Assembly (NCBI GenBank): GCA_964420405.1
Contig: CAYQTL010000092.1
Location: forward strand, 1 to 14,104
Direction of reading: 5' to 3'
DNA length: 14,104 nt
Source: CAYQTL01 sp964420405
Lineage (GTDB): Bacteria > Acidobacteriota > Thermoanaerobaculia > Thermoanaerobaculales > Sulfomarinibacteraceae
Below are positions 7,466 to 14,104 of this stretch, in pieces. A program made the position numbers and the translations under genes. The notes under the pieces were generated by a model that had not been told where the DNA came from, did not search any database, and was given only the letters and a program-made list of their open reading frames with translations. The stretch's first letter is position 1; every line of letters begins with the position of its first letter.

Positions 7466-8704
7466 ATGGAGATCGGGCAGGGAACCGCGCTGATCATCCT
7501 GGGGGCCTCGCTGTTGGCGGGGTACCTGGCGTATGTCTCCGGGCCGCTGTTGCACGTTCCGCGGGTGACCCTGCTGCTGCTGCTGGGCGTCGTGAGCGGC
7601 CCGTCGGTGCTCGGAATCGTGCCGGAGGAGGTGACCGGCTGGTTCCCCTTCGTGGCGCACATGGCGCTGGCCATGGTCGGCTTCCTCCTTGGCGAGCGGC
7701 TGGTCGGCAAAGGGATCCGCGAGCGTGGTCCGGTGGTGCTGTGGATCTCGATCGGTGAGACCGTGGCCGCGGCGCTCGCGGTGCTCGGCGCCCTGCTGGC
7801 GGTCGGCGCCCCCCTCCCGCTGGCCCTGGTGATGGCGGGAATCGCACCGGCCTCCGCCCCGGCGGCCGTGTTCGAGACCGTGCGCGAGGGCAGGGCGAAA
7901 GGGCCCCTGACCCGTGCTCTCCTGGGGGTGGTGGCGATCGACGATGCGTGGGGGGTGGTCACCTTCAGTGTGCTGTTCGTCGCGGCTCGCGGGCTCGCCG
8001 GGACCTCCGGCGGGCTGGAGCAGCTGGCGGCAGGAGCGTGGGAGGTGGTGGGGGCCGCCTTGCTCGGGCTGGCGATCGGCCTCCCGATGGCCTGGGTCAC
8101 CGGCCGCGTCCGCCGCGGAGAGCCGACTCTGGTCGAGGCGATGGGGTTCGTCTTCCTGGGAAGCGGCCTGGCGAGTCTCGTGCACGTCTCGTACCTGCTG
8201 GCCGCCATGGTGATGGGGGCGGTCGTGGCCACGCGCGCGGCGCACCATCAACGGCCCTTTCACGAGATCGAAGGGGTCGCCGAGCCGTTCCTCGCGATGT
8301 TCTTCATTCTCGCGGGTCTCAAGCTCGACCTTGCCACGCTCGCCGGCGTCGGGGTGATCGGCGCGACGTACGTGGCGGCCCGTGGGGTTGGGCTGGTGGG
8401 TGGTGGCTTTGCGGCGGGACGACTGGCCGGTGCGAGCCCCGACGTGGGCCGGCGGATCGGTTGGTGCCTGCTGCCCCAGGCCGGCGTCGCCCTCGGGTTC
8501 GCCCTTCTGGTTCACGAGCGGATGCCGGACATCGGCTCGAACGTGTTGCCGCTCGTCATCGCCACGACCGTCGTGTTCGAGATCACCGGCCCGCTGCTGG
8601 CGCGCTGGCAGCTGCATCGCGCGGGAGAGTGGGGTCGGTCGGTCGACGACCGGGATACAGCTCCATCCGCCCGGGAAGGCCGGCGGCGGAGCTCCGGGAG
8701 CTGA
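7466..8704 (+). CDS. CPA-family cation/proton antiporter
   Basis: This inner-membrane antiporter (CPA2, NapA/Kef transport domain type) has about 412 residues and 11-13 hydrophobic segments. The functional signature is VAIDDAWG (156-163), where the paired aspartates correspond to the ion-binding DD of these antiporters; the preceding APASAPAAVFETV block (127-139) is also typical. The last ~30 residues are a short charged tail, and there is no RCK/TrkA-N regulatory domain, so it is a transport-only form. ATG 7466 is preferred because the protein then begins at the first hydrophobic helix; GTG 7448 (418 residues) is an alternative, and neither has a strong ribosome site. It follows the ferritin-like gene closely. 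The transported ion (Na+ or K+) cannot be decided from the sequence. Confidence 0.9.
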   Translation: MEIGQGTALIILGASLLAGYLAYVSGPLLHVPRVTLLLLLGVVSGPSVLGIVPEEVTGWFPFVAHMALAMVGFLLGERLVGKGIRERGPVVLWISIGETVAAALAVLGALLAVGAPLPLALVMAGIAPASAPAAVFETVREGRAKGPLTRALLGVVAIDDAWGVVTFSVLFVAARGLAGTSGGLEQLAAGAWEVVGAALLGLAIGLPMAWVTGRVRRGEPTLVEAMGFVFLGSGLASLVHVSYLLAAMVMGAVVATRAAHHQRPFHEIEGVAEPFLAMFFILAGLKLDLATLAGVGVIGATYVAARGVGLVGGGFAAGRLAGASPDVGRRIGWCLLPQAGVALGFALLVHERMPDIGSNVLPLVIATTVVFEITGPLLARWQLHRAGEWGRSVDDRDTAPSAREGRRRSSGS

Positions 8705-8880
8705 GGCGTCGGTTCCGATCGGGAAAGGAGCGGCCGGACGCTCCGGCACGGTGGGGGACACTCGAGGTGATGTCCGCCGCCGGAGGACGCAGTCGCCGAC
8801 GCCGCTCGGCTGGCCGGGTCCGGACGGGCGCTGGGTGTTTCAGGCCGGCCGCTGTCGTGGTCCGCGGCCCCCGAGAGGCA

Positions 8881-8911
8881 ACGCCCCGGCCGTGGGAGGC
8901 GGCCGGGGCGT
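8881..8911. terminator. Hairpin terminator between convergent antiporter and peroxiredoxin genes
   Basis: This is a perfect 12-bp inverted repeat (ACGCCCCGGCCG / CGGCCGGGGCGT) with a 7-base loop. It lies between the plus-strand antiporter stop and the minus-strand peroxiredoxin stop (8945), so it can serve both. The rest of 8705-8944 holds no gene that I can support. Its stem core GGCCGGGGCGT equals that of the hairpin at 3421-3447. Confidence 0.7.
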
Positions 8912-8944
8912 GGGAGGTGGTGGTTTCGCGACGAAGGTCCGGCG

Positions 8945-9667
8945 CTACCGCTCCATGTGTGGGTTCCAGACACGCCACACGTTGCCGACGAGCTCCGGTC
9001 CCGGCCGCAGCACCGGGTCGCCCGGCATCCAGCCGGAGGGCGTCGCCTCGGCGCCGCCGCTGTCGCGGACGACCTTGAACGCCTGGACCTGGCGGACGGA
9101 CTCGGCGATGCGCCGGCCGACCGGAGGCGTCAGCACCTCCATCGCCTGGATCACGCCGTCGGGGTCGATGATGAACCGGCCCCGCAGCTCGATCCCCTGG
9201 GTCTCGTCGTACACGCCGTAGGCGCGGCCGATGTTGCCCGCCTGGTCCGAGATCATGTGGTACGGGACCCCGCCCTCGACCATCTTCACCAGCTCGTGGT
9301 CGTTCCACATCTTGTGGACGAAGTGGGAGTCGACGCTGATGGAGAACACTTCGACGCCGAGCTCCTGCAGCTCCTCGTACTTGTCGGCGACCGCCGACAT
9401 CTCGGTCGCTCAGACGAAGGTGAAGTCACCCGGGTAGAAGCAGAGCAGGATCCACTTGCCGAAGTGGTCGGACAGCTGCACGTTGGTGAACGTCCCCTGG
9501 TAGTAGGCGGGCGCGTTGAAGTCCGGCGCCTTCTGTCCAACCCGAGCGACCATGCGTTGTGCCTCCTGTGTGGGTTGCGGAGTGGGAGGGGGAGTCGGGT
9601 CCCCGGGCGCCGGTTCGCCCAGGACCGCCCCGGTGACGCGTGCACATCCCTTCGGCGCTTCGGCCAT
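8945..9667 (-). CDS. Selenocysteine-containing AhpC/TSA peroxiredoxin (in-frame TGA = Sec)
   Basis: This is a thiol/selenol peroxidase that reduces hydrogen peroxide and organic peroxides in the cytoplasm. The frame is open from 9667 to the TAG at 8945-8947 except for one TGA at 9410-9412, which sits exactly where the peroxidatic cysteine belongs (DFTFV-U-ATEM, residue 86). Sequence beyond the TGA is a complete peroxiredoxin: ISVDSHFVHKMW, GVPYHMISD, LRGRFIIDPDGVI, TPPVGR. The AhpC resolving cysteine region (VCPAKW in typical enzymes) reads ATPSGW here, so the partner cysteine is absent and a one-Sec mechanism is inferred; another cysteine lies ten residues before Sec (LLCFYPGD). ATG 9667 has AAAGGAGG and a promoter just upstream; it gives a proline-rich 38-residue extension with one cysteine. 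ATG 9553, behind AGGAGG, gives the bare 202-residue enzyme. Other genes here stop with TGA, so the code is not reassigned. Sec machinery must be encoded elsewhere. Confidence 0.9.
9383..9398 (-). promoter_or_regulatory. Candidate bacterial SECIS hairpin for the peroxiredoxin
   Basis: In the mRNA, 12-27 bases after the UGA, GUCGGC-GGUC-GCCGAC forms a 6-bp stem with a GGUC tetraloop; a flanking U-A pair extends it to 7 bp. The loop lies 18-21 bases past the UGA, within the usual distance for bacterial SECIS elements. It resembles the E. coli fdhF SECIS loop (AGGUCU, from memory), whose G and U contact SelB. A competing 7-bp stem (GCGACCG / CGGUCGC) starts right after the UGA, so the fold needs a probe or calculation. 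Confidence 0.6.
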
Positions 9668-9691
9668 GCGGCCTCCTTTCTCGTCCTCCCC

Positions 9692-9720
9692 ATGGTACGG
9701 CCTACGACGGGAGGACTCAA
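9692..9720 (-). promoter_or_regulatory. Predicted sigma-70-type promoter of the peroxiredoxin gene
   Basis: On the minus strand, TTGAGT (9715-9720) and TACCAT (9692-9697) are separated by exactly 17 bases. The -10 box ends 24 bases before the ATG at 9667, leaving a short leader that contains AAAGGAGG. This supports 9667 as the main translation start. Confidence 0.55.
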
Positions 9721-9821
9721 CGAAAGCGCCGCTAGTCGCGAGCTTGCGAGATCGTGCACGGATCTCCGGGGAACCGGCGGTGCCGCCGCCGGTGGCGGCC
9801 GGAACGCGCTACACTCGCGCC

Positions 9822-10121
9822 GTGGAACCGTCGGAGGTCTCGCCGCGCTGCCCGCTGTGCGGAGGACGTGCGCTGCTGCGGGGAAGGTGAGGCGGCGCGG
9901 TCATCGTGTGCACGGTGTGCACCGCCGAAAGCCCGGTCCGGAAGCACCCCGAGGTGGTCGAGGCCTACCAGTGCGAGATGCTGCGCGCGGCGGGCTGGGA
10001 CCACGTGGATCCCGACGAGGTCTGAGCGCACGGCGGGTCGCGGTTCGCCGAGCTGGACGGCGCACCCGGCGTCACGTTCCCCGCGACGGCGCCCGACGTC
10101 CTCCTGGCCCCCCCTCGCGGG
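9822..10121 (+). pseudogene. Zinc-ribbon-like protein frame interrupted by two in-frame TGAs
   Basis: From GTG 9822 the frame reads a CPLC (residues 10-13) and CTVC (30-33) pair, spaced like a small zinc ribbon, then AESPVRKHPEVVEAYQCEMLRAAGWDHVDPDEV and, beyond a second stop, AHGGSRF, AELDGAPGVTFP and DVLLAPP. The composition stays protein-like through both TGAs (9888-9890 and 10023-10025). The frame runs on to a third TGA at 10248-10250, which overlaps the next gene, so the real end is unclear; I place it near 10121. A TACACT -10-like box ends 6 bases before the GTG, as in leaderless genes. The simplest reading is decay by CGA-to-TGA changes or sequence error. Sec insertion is less likely because neither TGA replaces an obvious redox cysteine. 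No family is recognised. Confidence 0.45.
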
Positions 10122-10224
10122 TTGAGCGGCGCCCCGGCGTGGCTGTCGAAATATATCTCCGCGGCCGTTCTATGTACGGGACAAGCGCACCCGCGATTTC
10201 GCGATGTGACGAAAGGAGCACGAG

Positions 10225-12000
10225 ATGGACCGTCATCGACAGACGTGTGACGACGTCGTATCGAGCCACCGCGCGCTCGCCGGAACCTCCGGGGCCCGCG
10301 GCGACCCAGCCGCGAGGAGGCTACTGCTCATCCTCATTGTGGCCGTCGGCGCCGCGGCGGCGGCCTCCGCCGACACCTTCAGCGTCGGCGGCGACGTCAA
10401 CTGCGACTTCTCGACCATCGACCAGGCCCTCGCCGCGGCCGCCTTCAACGGCACCGACACCCACGACGTGATCCGGATCGCCGACAACCAGGCCTACGAC
10501 CTCGCGGACCTCGTCATCCCCAACCATCCCGTGACCCTGATCGGCGGCCACAGCGTCTGCGGCGACACCTCGCCGAGCGGCCAGACGACGATCGACGGCG
10601 CCGGCGCGGCGAGCGCTCCCGTGATCGAGGTCTCGGGATCGAGCTCCGGCCTGAAGACCGTCGAGCTGGTCAACCTCGTCGTCAGCGGCGGCGAGGAGGG
10701 TGGCCTCGACATCACCGGCAGCAACCACGTGGTCCTCACGAACACCCTCGTCAGCTTCAACGACAACGACTTCGGCGGCGGCGTGTACGTGAGTGGCTCC
10801 GACGCCCTGGTCTGGGTCGACCCGGACTCCGCTGTGGTCAGCAACGACTCCGCCTCCGCGGGTGGCGGGATCTACTGCTCCAACGGTGGGACGGTTCTCG
10901 TCGAGGGCCTCGTCGCGACCAACCGGGCTGATGGCAACGGAGGCGGGATCTTTGCCGACGACTGTCTGGTGAACAGCTTCGCCGGAGGATCGTTCCAGGG
11001 GATCCGGTCCAACGACGCGGATCTCAACGGCGGAGGCGTCTACGCCGCCGGCGGCGCCGACGTGAACCTCATCGGCCTGTCGGACCAGCCGGCGGAGGTG
11101 GCCTCCAACGAGACCCTCGGCAAGGGTGGCGGGCTCTACGCCCGCGGGAACGGGACCACCGTCACCGCCATCGACACCTGGATCACCGGCAACCGGGCCG
11201 CCGTCGGAGGTGGGGCGTACGTGGCGGCGAGCGCGACCTTCGAGATGCACCGGGTGGAGGACGCCTGCGGGTTCGACCCGCGGTGCTCGGTGCTGTCGGA
11301 CAACGTCGCCACGACCAGCGGCGGCCTGGGAGGCGGCGTGGCGGTCCGCACCGGCGCGCTCGCCGACATCCGCCAGACCTACCTCGAGAGCAACTCCAGC
11401 GACTTCGGCGCCGCCGGCTCGGTGGACGGTGCCGGTAGCCGGCTCTTCCTCGAGAGCGACGTGATCGCTGAGAACGAGGGCAACGACGTTCTGACGACCG
11501 GTTCCGGGGGTCACCTGTGGGCGGCCTTCGTGACCAGCGCGTACAACACCGCAGGGGACTGGAGCCAGGTGGCGTTCTACACGACCAGTTCCTCTTCCGA
11601 CAAGGTTGAGATCTACTCGAGCGTGGTGTTCGAGCCGGAGGGTCCGGTGTACGGCGGCGGCTCGGTGGGCGCGACCCATGTCCTCGACTGCCTGGTGGTG
11701 GGCAACGCCTTCGGGCTGCCGGCGGCGAGCACCCGCGTGATCGAGGCCGACCCGAAGCTCGTCGACCCCTCCGGCGGCGACTACCACCTGACGCGGGCGT
11801 CGCCCGCCGTCGACTACTGCGACACCGCCTTCGTGGCGCCGTCGGACCGCGACATCGACCAGCACGTCCGCGGCCACGACACCCAGGGCGTCGGCAACCG
11901 TCACGGCGTCCACGATCTCGGCGCCGACGAGCTGCGAGGCCTGTTCGCGGACGGCTTCGAGAGCGGCGACACGTCGGCGTGGTCGTCGACGGCTCCCTGA
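10225..12000 (+). CDS. Exported right-handed beta-helix protein, choice-of-anchor Q type
   Basis: This 591-residue surface or secreted protein starts at ATG 10225 behind AAAGGAG. A long charged N-terminus (1-32) precedes a hydrophobic signal segment (LLLILIVAVGAAAAASA) with cleavage near A-DTF. The body is rich in repeats beginning GGG(V/I/L/A), at about residues 184, 213, 239, 269, 301, 328 and 368, spaced 26-40 residues; each is a turn region of a parallel beta-helix, as in polymorphic outer-membrane-type proteins. A terminal block with YHLTRASPAVDYCD, DIDQHVRG and HDLGADEL (about 514-570) matches the choice-of-anchor Q domain. The last residues are LFADGFESGDTSAWSSTAP, a tag also seen in the DUF1501 protein. 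Related proteins are adhesins or polysaccharide-binding; the ligand is unknown. Confidence 0.9.
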   Translation: MDRHRQTCDDVVSSHRALAGTSGARGDPAARRLLLILIVAVGAAAAASADTFSVGGDVNCDFSTIDQALAAAAFNGTDTHDVIRIADNQAYDLADLVIPNHPVTLIGGHSVCGDTSPSGQTTIDGAGAASAPVIEVSGSSSGLKTVELVNLVVSGGEEGGLDITGSNHVVLTNTLVSFNDNDFGGGVYVSGSDALVWVDPDSAVVSNDSASAGGGIYCSNGGTVLVEGLVATNRADGNGGGIFADDCLVNSFAGGSFQGIRSNDADLNGGGVYAAGGADVNLIGLSDQPAEVASNETLGKGGGLYARGNGTTVTAIDTWITGNRAAVGGGAYVAASATFEMHRVEDACGFDPRCSVLSDNVATTSGGLGGGVAVRTGALADIRQTYLESNSSDFGAAGSVDGAGSRLFLESDVIAENEGNDVLTTGSGGHLWAAFVTSAYNTAGDWSQVAFYTTSSSSDKVEIYSSVVFEPEGPVYGGGSVGATHVLDCLVVGNAFGLPAASTRVIEADPKLVDPSGGDYHLTRASPAVDYCDTAFVAPSDRDIDQHVRGHDTQGVGNRHGVHDLGADELRGLFADGFESGDTSAWSSTAP

Positions 12001-12016
12001 CGGGGCGTCGCGAGGG

Positions 12017-12045
12017 TGACCGGGTCGCTTCCGGCGACGTAGACT
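12017..12045 (+). promoter_or_regulatory. Predicted promoter of the glycosyltransferase gene
   Basis: A -10-like TAGACT (12040-12045) lies 10 bases before the ATG at 12056. A weak -35-like TGACCG (12017-12022) is 17 bases upstream of it. There is no ribosome site between the -10 box and the ATG, which suggests a leaderless or nearly leaderless transcript. Confidence 0.4.
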
Positions 12046-12055
12046 CGGCGCTGCG

Positions 12056-13933
12056 ATGCACGATCGCCGGCACCGTCATCGACCTCCCGACGGCACGAGG
12101 CCCGGCGCGAGGCCGGTCGGCGCGGACGCGGACCGCGGCCGGCACCCGACGTGGTTCCTGGTCGCGGCCGCGGCCGTCGTCGTCGTCGGCCTCGGCCTCC
12201 GGTTCACCGGGCTCGCCTGGGACGAGCTGGTCGGCCTGCATCCCGACGAGCGCCACGCCACGATGGTCGTGCGTGAGATGGGGCTGCCCGGCGATCCGCC
12301 TCGCGACCCGTCCGCCGCCGCGGCGGCGAGCGTGGGGGAGGACGGCTGGTTCGCGACCGCGGGCTCGGCCCTCAACCCCCGCAACACCGGGCGCGAGTGG
12401 GTGTGGGGCGACCTACCCCCGATGCTGGGCGCGGTCGTGCTCGGCGGGCCCGGCGGCCACGGCTTCCCCGGCGACCTCGCCCGGCTCAGGCTGCTGACCG
12501 CCTGCGCCGACGGCCTGACGCTGTCTCTGGTGATCCTGCTCGGCCTGCGCGCCGGAGCCGGGAGGATCGGCGCGGTGCTCGCCGGTGCGCTCTACGCGGT
12601 GACGCCGCTGGCGCTCCAGCACGCCCACTTCTTCGTCGTGGACACCTTCGCCGCCGTGGCGGTGACCGCCGCGCTGATCGCGGCGTGTGCCCGGCTGCAG
12701 ACCGGGTCGATGGCCGCGGCCGTCGCCGGCGGCGCCGCGGTGGGCCTCGCGGTGGCGTGCAAGGTGACCATGGCGGCGGTAGCGGTGCCGGTGGCCGGGG
12801 CGGCCCTGGCATCGCCGTGGCTCCGGCGGGCGACGCCGTCCAAGGGCTCGCGGTGGCTGCGGGGGATCGCCGGCGCCGCGGCCGCCGGGATCACGTCCCT
12901 GGCGGTGTTCCGACTCGTCCACCCCTACGCCTTCGTCGGTCCCGGCATCCTCGACGTCGGGATCGACCCGAGATGGTGGCACGGCCTGCTCGACGCCGCC
13001 CGGCAGCAGCGCGCGGGCTTCGACGCGCCCTGGTCGTGGCAGTGGATCGGCGCCTCGCCGGCCGACCCGCTCTCCACCCTCGTCCGATGGGGACTCGGTC
13101 CGGCGTTGGCCGCCGCCGCCGTCGGTGGGATCGGCTGGGCCGCCCGGCGCGCCTTTCGTGATCGCGAGTGGGCCCTGCTGGTGCCGGCCCTCTGGGCGGT
13201 GCTCGTGGTGACGGTGGTGGCCGCCCAGCCCGTCAAGGCGATGCGGTACGTCCTGCCGGCGGTGCCCGCGATCGCGGTCCTCGCAGGAGCGTCGCTGGCT
13301 GCGCTGGTGTCGTGCCCCGCGCGCCGGTGGCGGTTCGCCTGCCTCGCGACCACCGCGGTGGTCGTCGTCGGGACCCTCGGCTCGGGCCTCGCGGTCACCG
13401 TCATGCACCTCGGCGAGCATCCCCGCAACGCCGCCTCCCGGTGGATCCGGGAGCGCGTGCCGCCGGGCGCCGCCATCGCCACCGAGTCGGTCTACGACGA
13501 CGCCGTGCCCGGGGTGGTGCTCCACGAGGGCGGTTACCGCGACTCCTTCGCCGAGGGACGGTACCGGCGCCTGGATCTCGCCCTTCACACGCCGGACGCC
13601 CCCGAGAAGCTCGAGCGGATGGTCCGCGTGCTCGCCGAGGCCGACTGGCTGGTGATCTCCTCGGACCGCCTGCGCCGTCCGATCAGCCGCCTGCCGGATC
13701 GCTTCCCCATGACCTCCCGCTACTACAGCGAGCTGCTCTCCGGTCGGCTCGGCTTCGAGACCGTCGCCACCTTCGAGGTCCGCCCCCGTCTTTTCGGCCT
13801 GATCCCGATGGACGACACCGCCGCCCAGGAGGAGTGGATCGTCTACGACCACCCCACCGTCCGCGTGCTCCGCCGAGCCGACCACTTCGACCCCGACCGC
13901 GTCCGGGCCGTCCTACGTGGTCCTGATCCGTGA
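12056..13933 (+). CDS. GT-C type membrane glycosyltransferase (GT39/ArnT-like)
   Basis: The product is a 625-residue polytopic membrane protein. After a basic, cytoplasmic N-terminus (1-30) and a first membrane helix (about 33-50), the first outer loop carries HPDERH (62-67), where the D/E pair fits the catalytic acids of GT-C enzymes that use polyprenyl-phosphate sugars. About ten more hydrophobic segments follow, to about residue 450. The C-terminal ~165 residues form a soluble outer domain with blocks such as ASRWIRERVPPGAAI, ESVYDD and VYDHPTVRVLRR, which resemble the ends of GT39 and DUF2298 proteins. The start is ATG 12056 with no ribosome site but a TAGACT box 10 bases upstream. The likely role is transfer of a sugar to a lipid, glycan or protein outside the inner membrane; the substrate is unknown. 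It follows the beta-helix gene by 55 bases but seems to have its own promoter. Confidence 0.85.
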   Translation: MHDRRHRHRPPDGTRPGARPVGADADRGRHPTWFLVAAAAVVVVGLGLRFTGLAWDELVGLHPDERHATMVVREMGLPGDPPRDPSAAAAASVGEDGWFATAGSALNPRNTGREWVWGDLPPMLGAVVLGGPGGHGFPGDLARLRLLTACADGLTLSLVILLGLRAGAGRIGAVLAGALYAVTPLALQHAHFFVVDTFAAVAVTAALIAACARLQTGSMAAAVAGGAAVGLAVACKVTMAAVAVPVAGAALASPWLRRATPSKGSRWLRGIAGAAAAGITSLAVFRLVHPYAFVGPGILDVGIDPRWWHGLLDAARQQRAGFDAPWSWQWIGASPADPLSTLVRWGLGPALAAAAVGGIGWAARRAFRDREWALLVPALWAVLVVTVVAAQPVKAMRYVLPAVPAIAVLAGASLAALVSCPARRWRFACLATTAVVVVGTLGSGLAVTVMHLGEHPRNAASRWIRERVPPGAAIATESVYDDAVPGVVLHEGGYRDSFAEGRYRRLDLALHTPDAPEKLERMVRVLAEADWLVISSDRLRRPISRLPDRFPMTSRYYSELLSGRLGFETVATFEVRPRLFGLIPMDDTAAQEEWIVYDHPTVRVLRRADHFDPDRVRAVLRGPDP

Positions 13934-14104
13934 GACCGACCGGCCTCTCCGAGGTAGATGAATGGTTGAAATAGAGCCATAAGACGGTTTCGGCAGTTCC
14001 AAAAGTCGCGGCGTTTCTGGGGAGATGTTCTGCACAGCCGGTGTATACCGTTAGCGGGGTATCCATCTGAGTGCAGTTGGTACAACATGTAGTGGTGCCG
14101 ACTC
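13934..14104. other. Lower-GC right edge without a gene
   Basis: Bases 13951-14104 are about 51% GC by hand count, clearly below the rest of the window. Minus-strand frames are open from the right edge but show no family motif, and one runs back into the glycosyltransferase gene. A weak inverted repeat (ATACC...GGTAT, about 14045-14062) is present. This could be the edge of a transferred segment or a regulatory region of a gene beyond the window. Confidence 0.35.

Noticed and set aside
6325..8232. 635-residue minus-strand frame spanning the ferritin-like and antiporter genes
   Set aside because: Only its last 156 residues (from 6795) are real, as the lipoprotein; the rest is antisense to two supported plus-strand genes.
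9410..9412. Stop codon splitting the peroxiredoxin into two genes or a pseudogene
   Set aside because: The TGA sits exactly at the catalytic Cys codon, the frame is unchanged across it, both halves are fully conserved, and an SECIS-like hairpin follows. Random decay is unlikely to hit that codon.
9822..10250. Genome-wide reassignment of UGA to an amino acid
   Set aside because: The DUF1501, DUF1800, lipoprotein, ferritin-like, antiporter, beta-helix and glycosyltransferase genes all end cleanly in TGA.
10774..11345. Tandem DNA repeat in the beta-helix gene
   Set aside because: The GGG-rich units are protein-level repeats of variable length and sequence; the DNA does not form a regular tandem or CRISPR-like array.
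10321..11913. 530-residue minus-strand frame opposite the beta-helix gene
   Set aside because: It is an antisense shadow. The plus-strand frame has a ribosome site, signal peptide, repeats and a recognised C-terminal domain.
12413..13885. 490-residue minus-strand frame opposite the glycosyltransferase gene
   Set aside because: It is a glycine/histidine/arginine-rich shadow with no motif; the plus frame has membrane helices and a D/E loop motif.
13843..14088. Minus-strand gene at the right edge
   Set aside because: The frame extends into the glycosyltransferase coding region and has no recognisable domain.

Overview
The window is about 14 kb of high-GC bacterial DNA with tightly packed genes on both strands. 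Tat-exported DUF1501 and DUF1800 proteins, a C-terminal FESGDTS(A/H)WS tag, a choice-of-anchor Q beta-helix protein and a selenocysteine peroxiredoxin together suggest an Acidobacteriota-like organism (Thermoanaerobaculia type) or a deltaproteobacterial relative. That placement is inference; no rRNA or tRNA gene is present. The genes next to the interrupted ones use TGA as an ordinary stop, so the code is standard.

Layout. 1-217 holds no convincing gene. 218-3329 (minus) is a two-gene operon, DUF1800 then DUF1501, with the DUF1501 ribosome site overlapping the DUF1800 stop. A strong hairpin (3421-3447) separates it from an exported 5'-nucleotidase-type metallophosphatase (3474-5354, minus). 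5521-6287 (plus) is a decayed FemA/FemB-like aminoacyltransferase. 6325-6795 (minus) is a small coiled-coil lipoprotein, divergent from a plus-strand pair: a ferritin-like protein (6971-7420) and a CPA-type cation/proton antiporter (7466-8704). A second hairpin with nearly the same stem (8881-8911) follows.

The centrepiece is 8945-9667 (minus), an AhpC/TSA peroxiredoxin whose peroxidatic cysteine codon is TGA. The reading frame stays open and conserved on both sides (DFTFV-U-ATEM), the true stop is TAG, and an SECIS-like hairpin with a GGUC loop lies directly after the TGA. This is best read as one selenoprotein, which a simple ORF caller would split in two. It lacks the usual AhpC resolving cysteine. 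Divergent from it, at 9822, is a zinc-ribbon-like frame broken by two in-frame TGAs; it is probably decayed but deserves a check because of its neighbour.

10225-12000 (plus) is an exported beta-helix protein ending in the same FESGDTS tag as the DUF1501 protein. 12056-13933 (plus) is a GT-C type membrane glycosyltransferase with a leaderless-looking promoter. The last ~150 bases drop to about 51% GC and have no recognisable gene.

No CRISPR array, transposase or phage gene was seen. Most of the window reads as envelope and export functions plus oxidative or iron stress functions, not one large new system.
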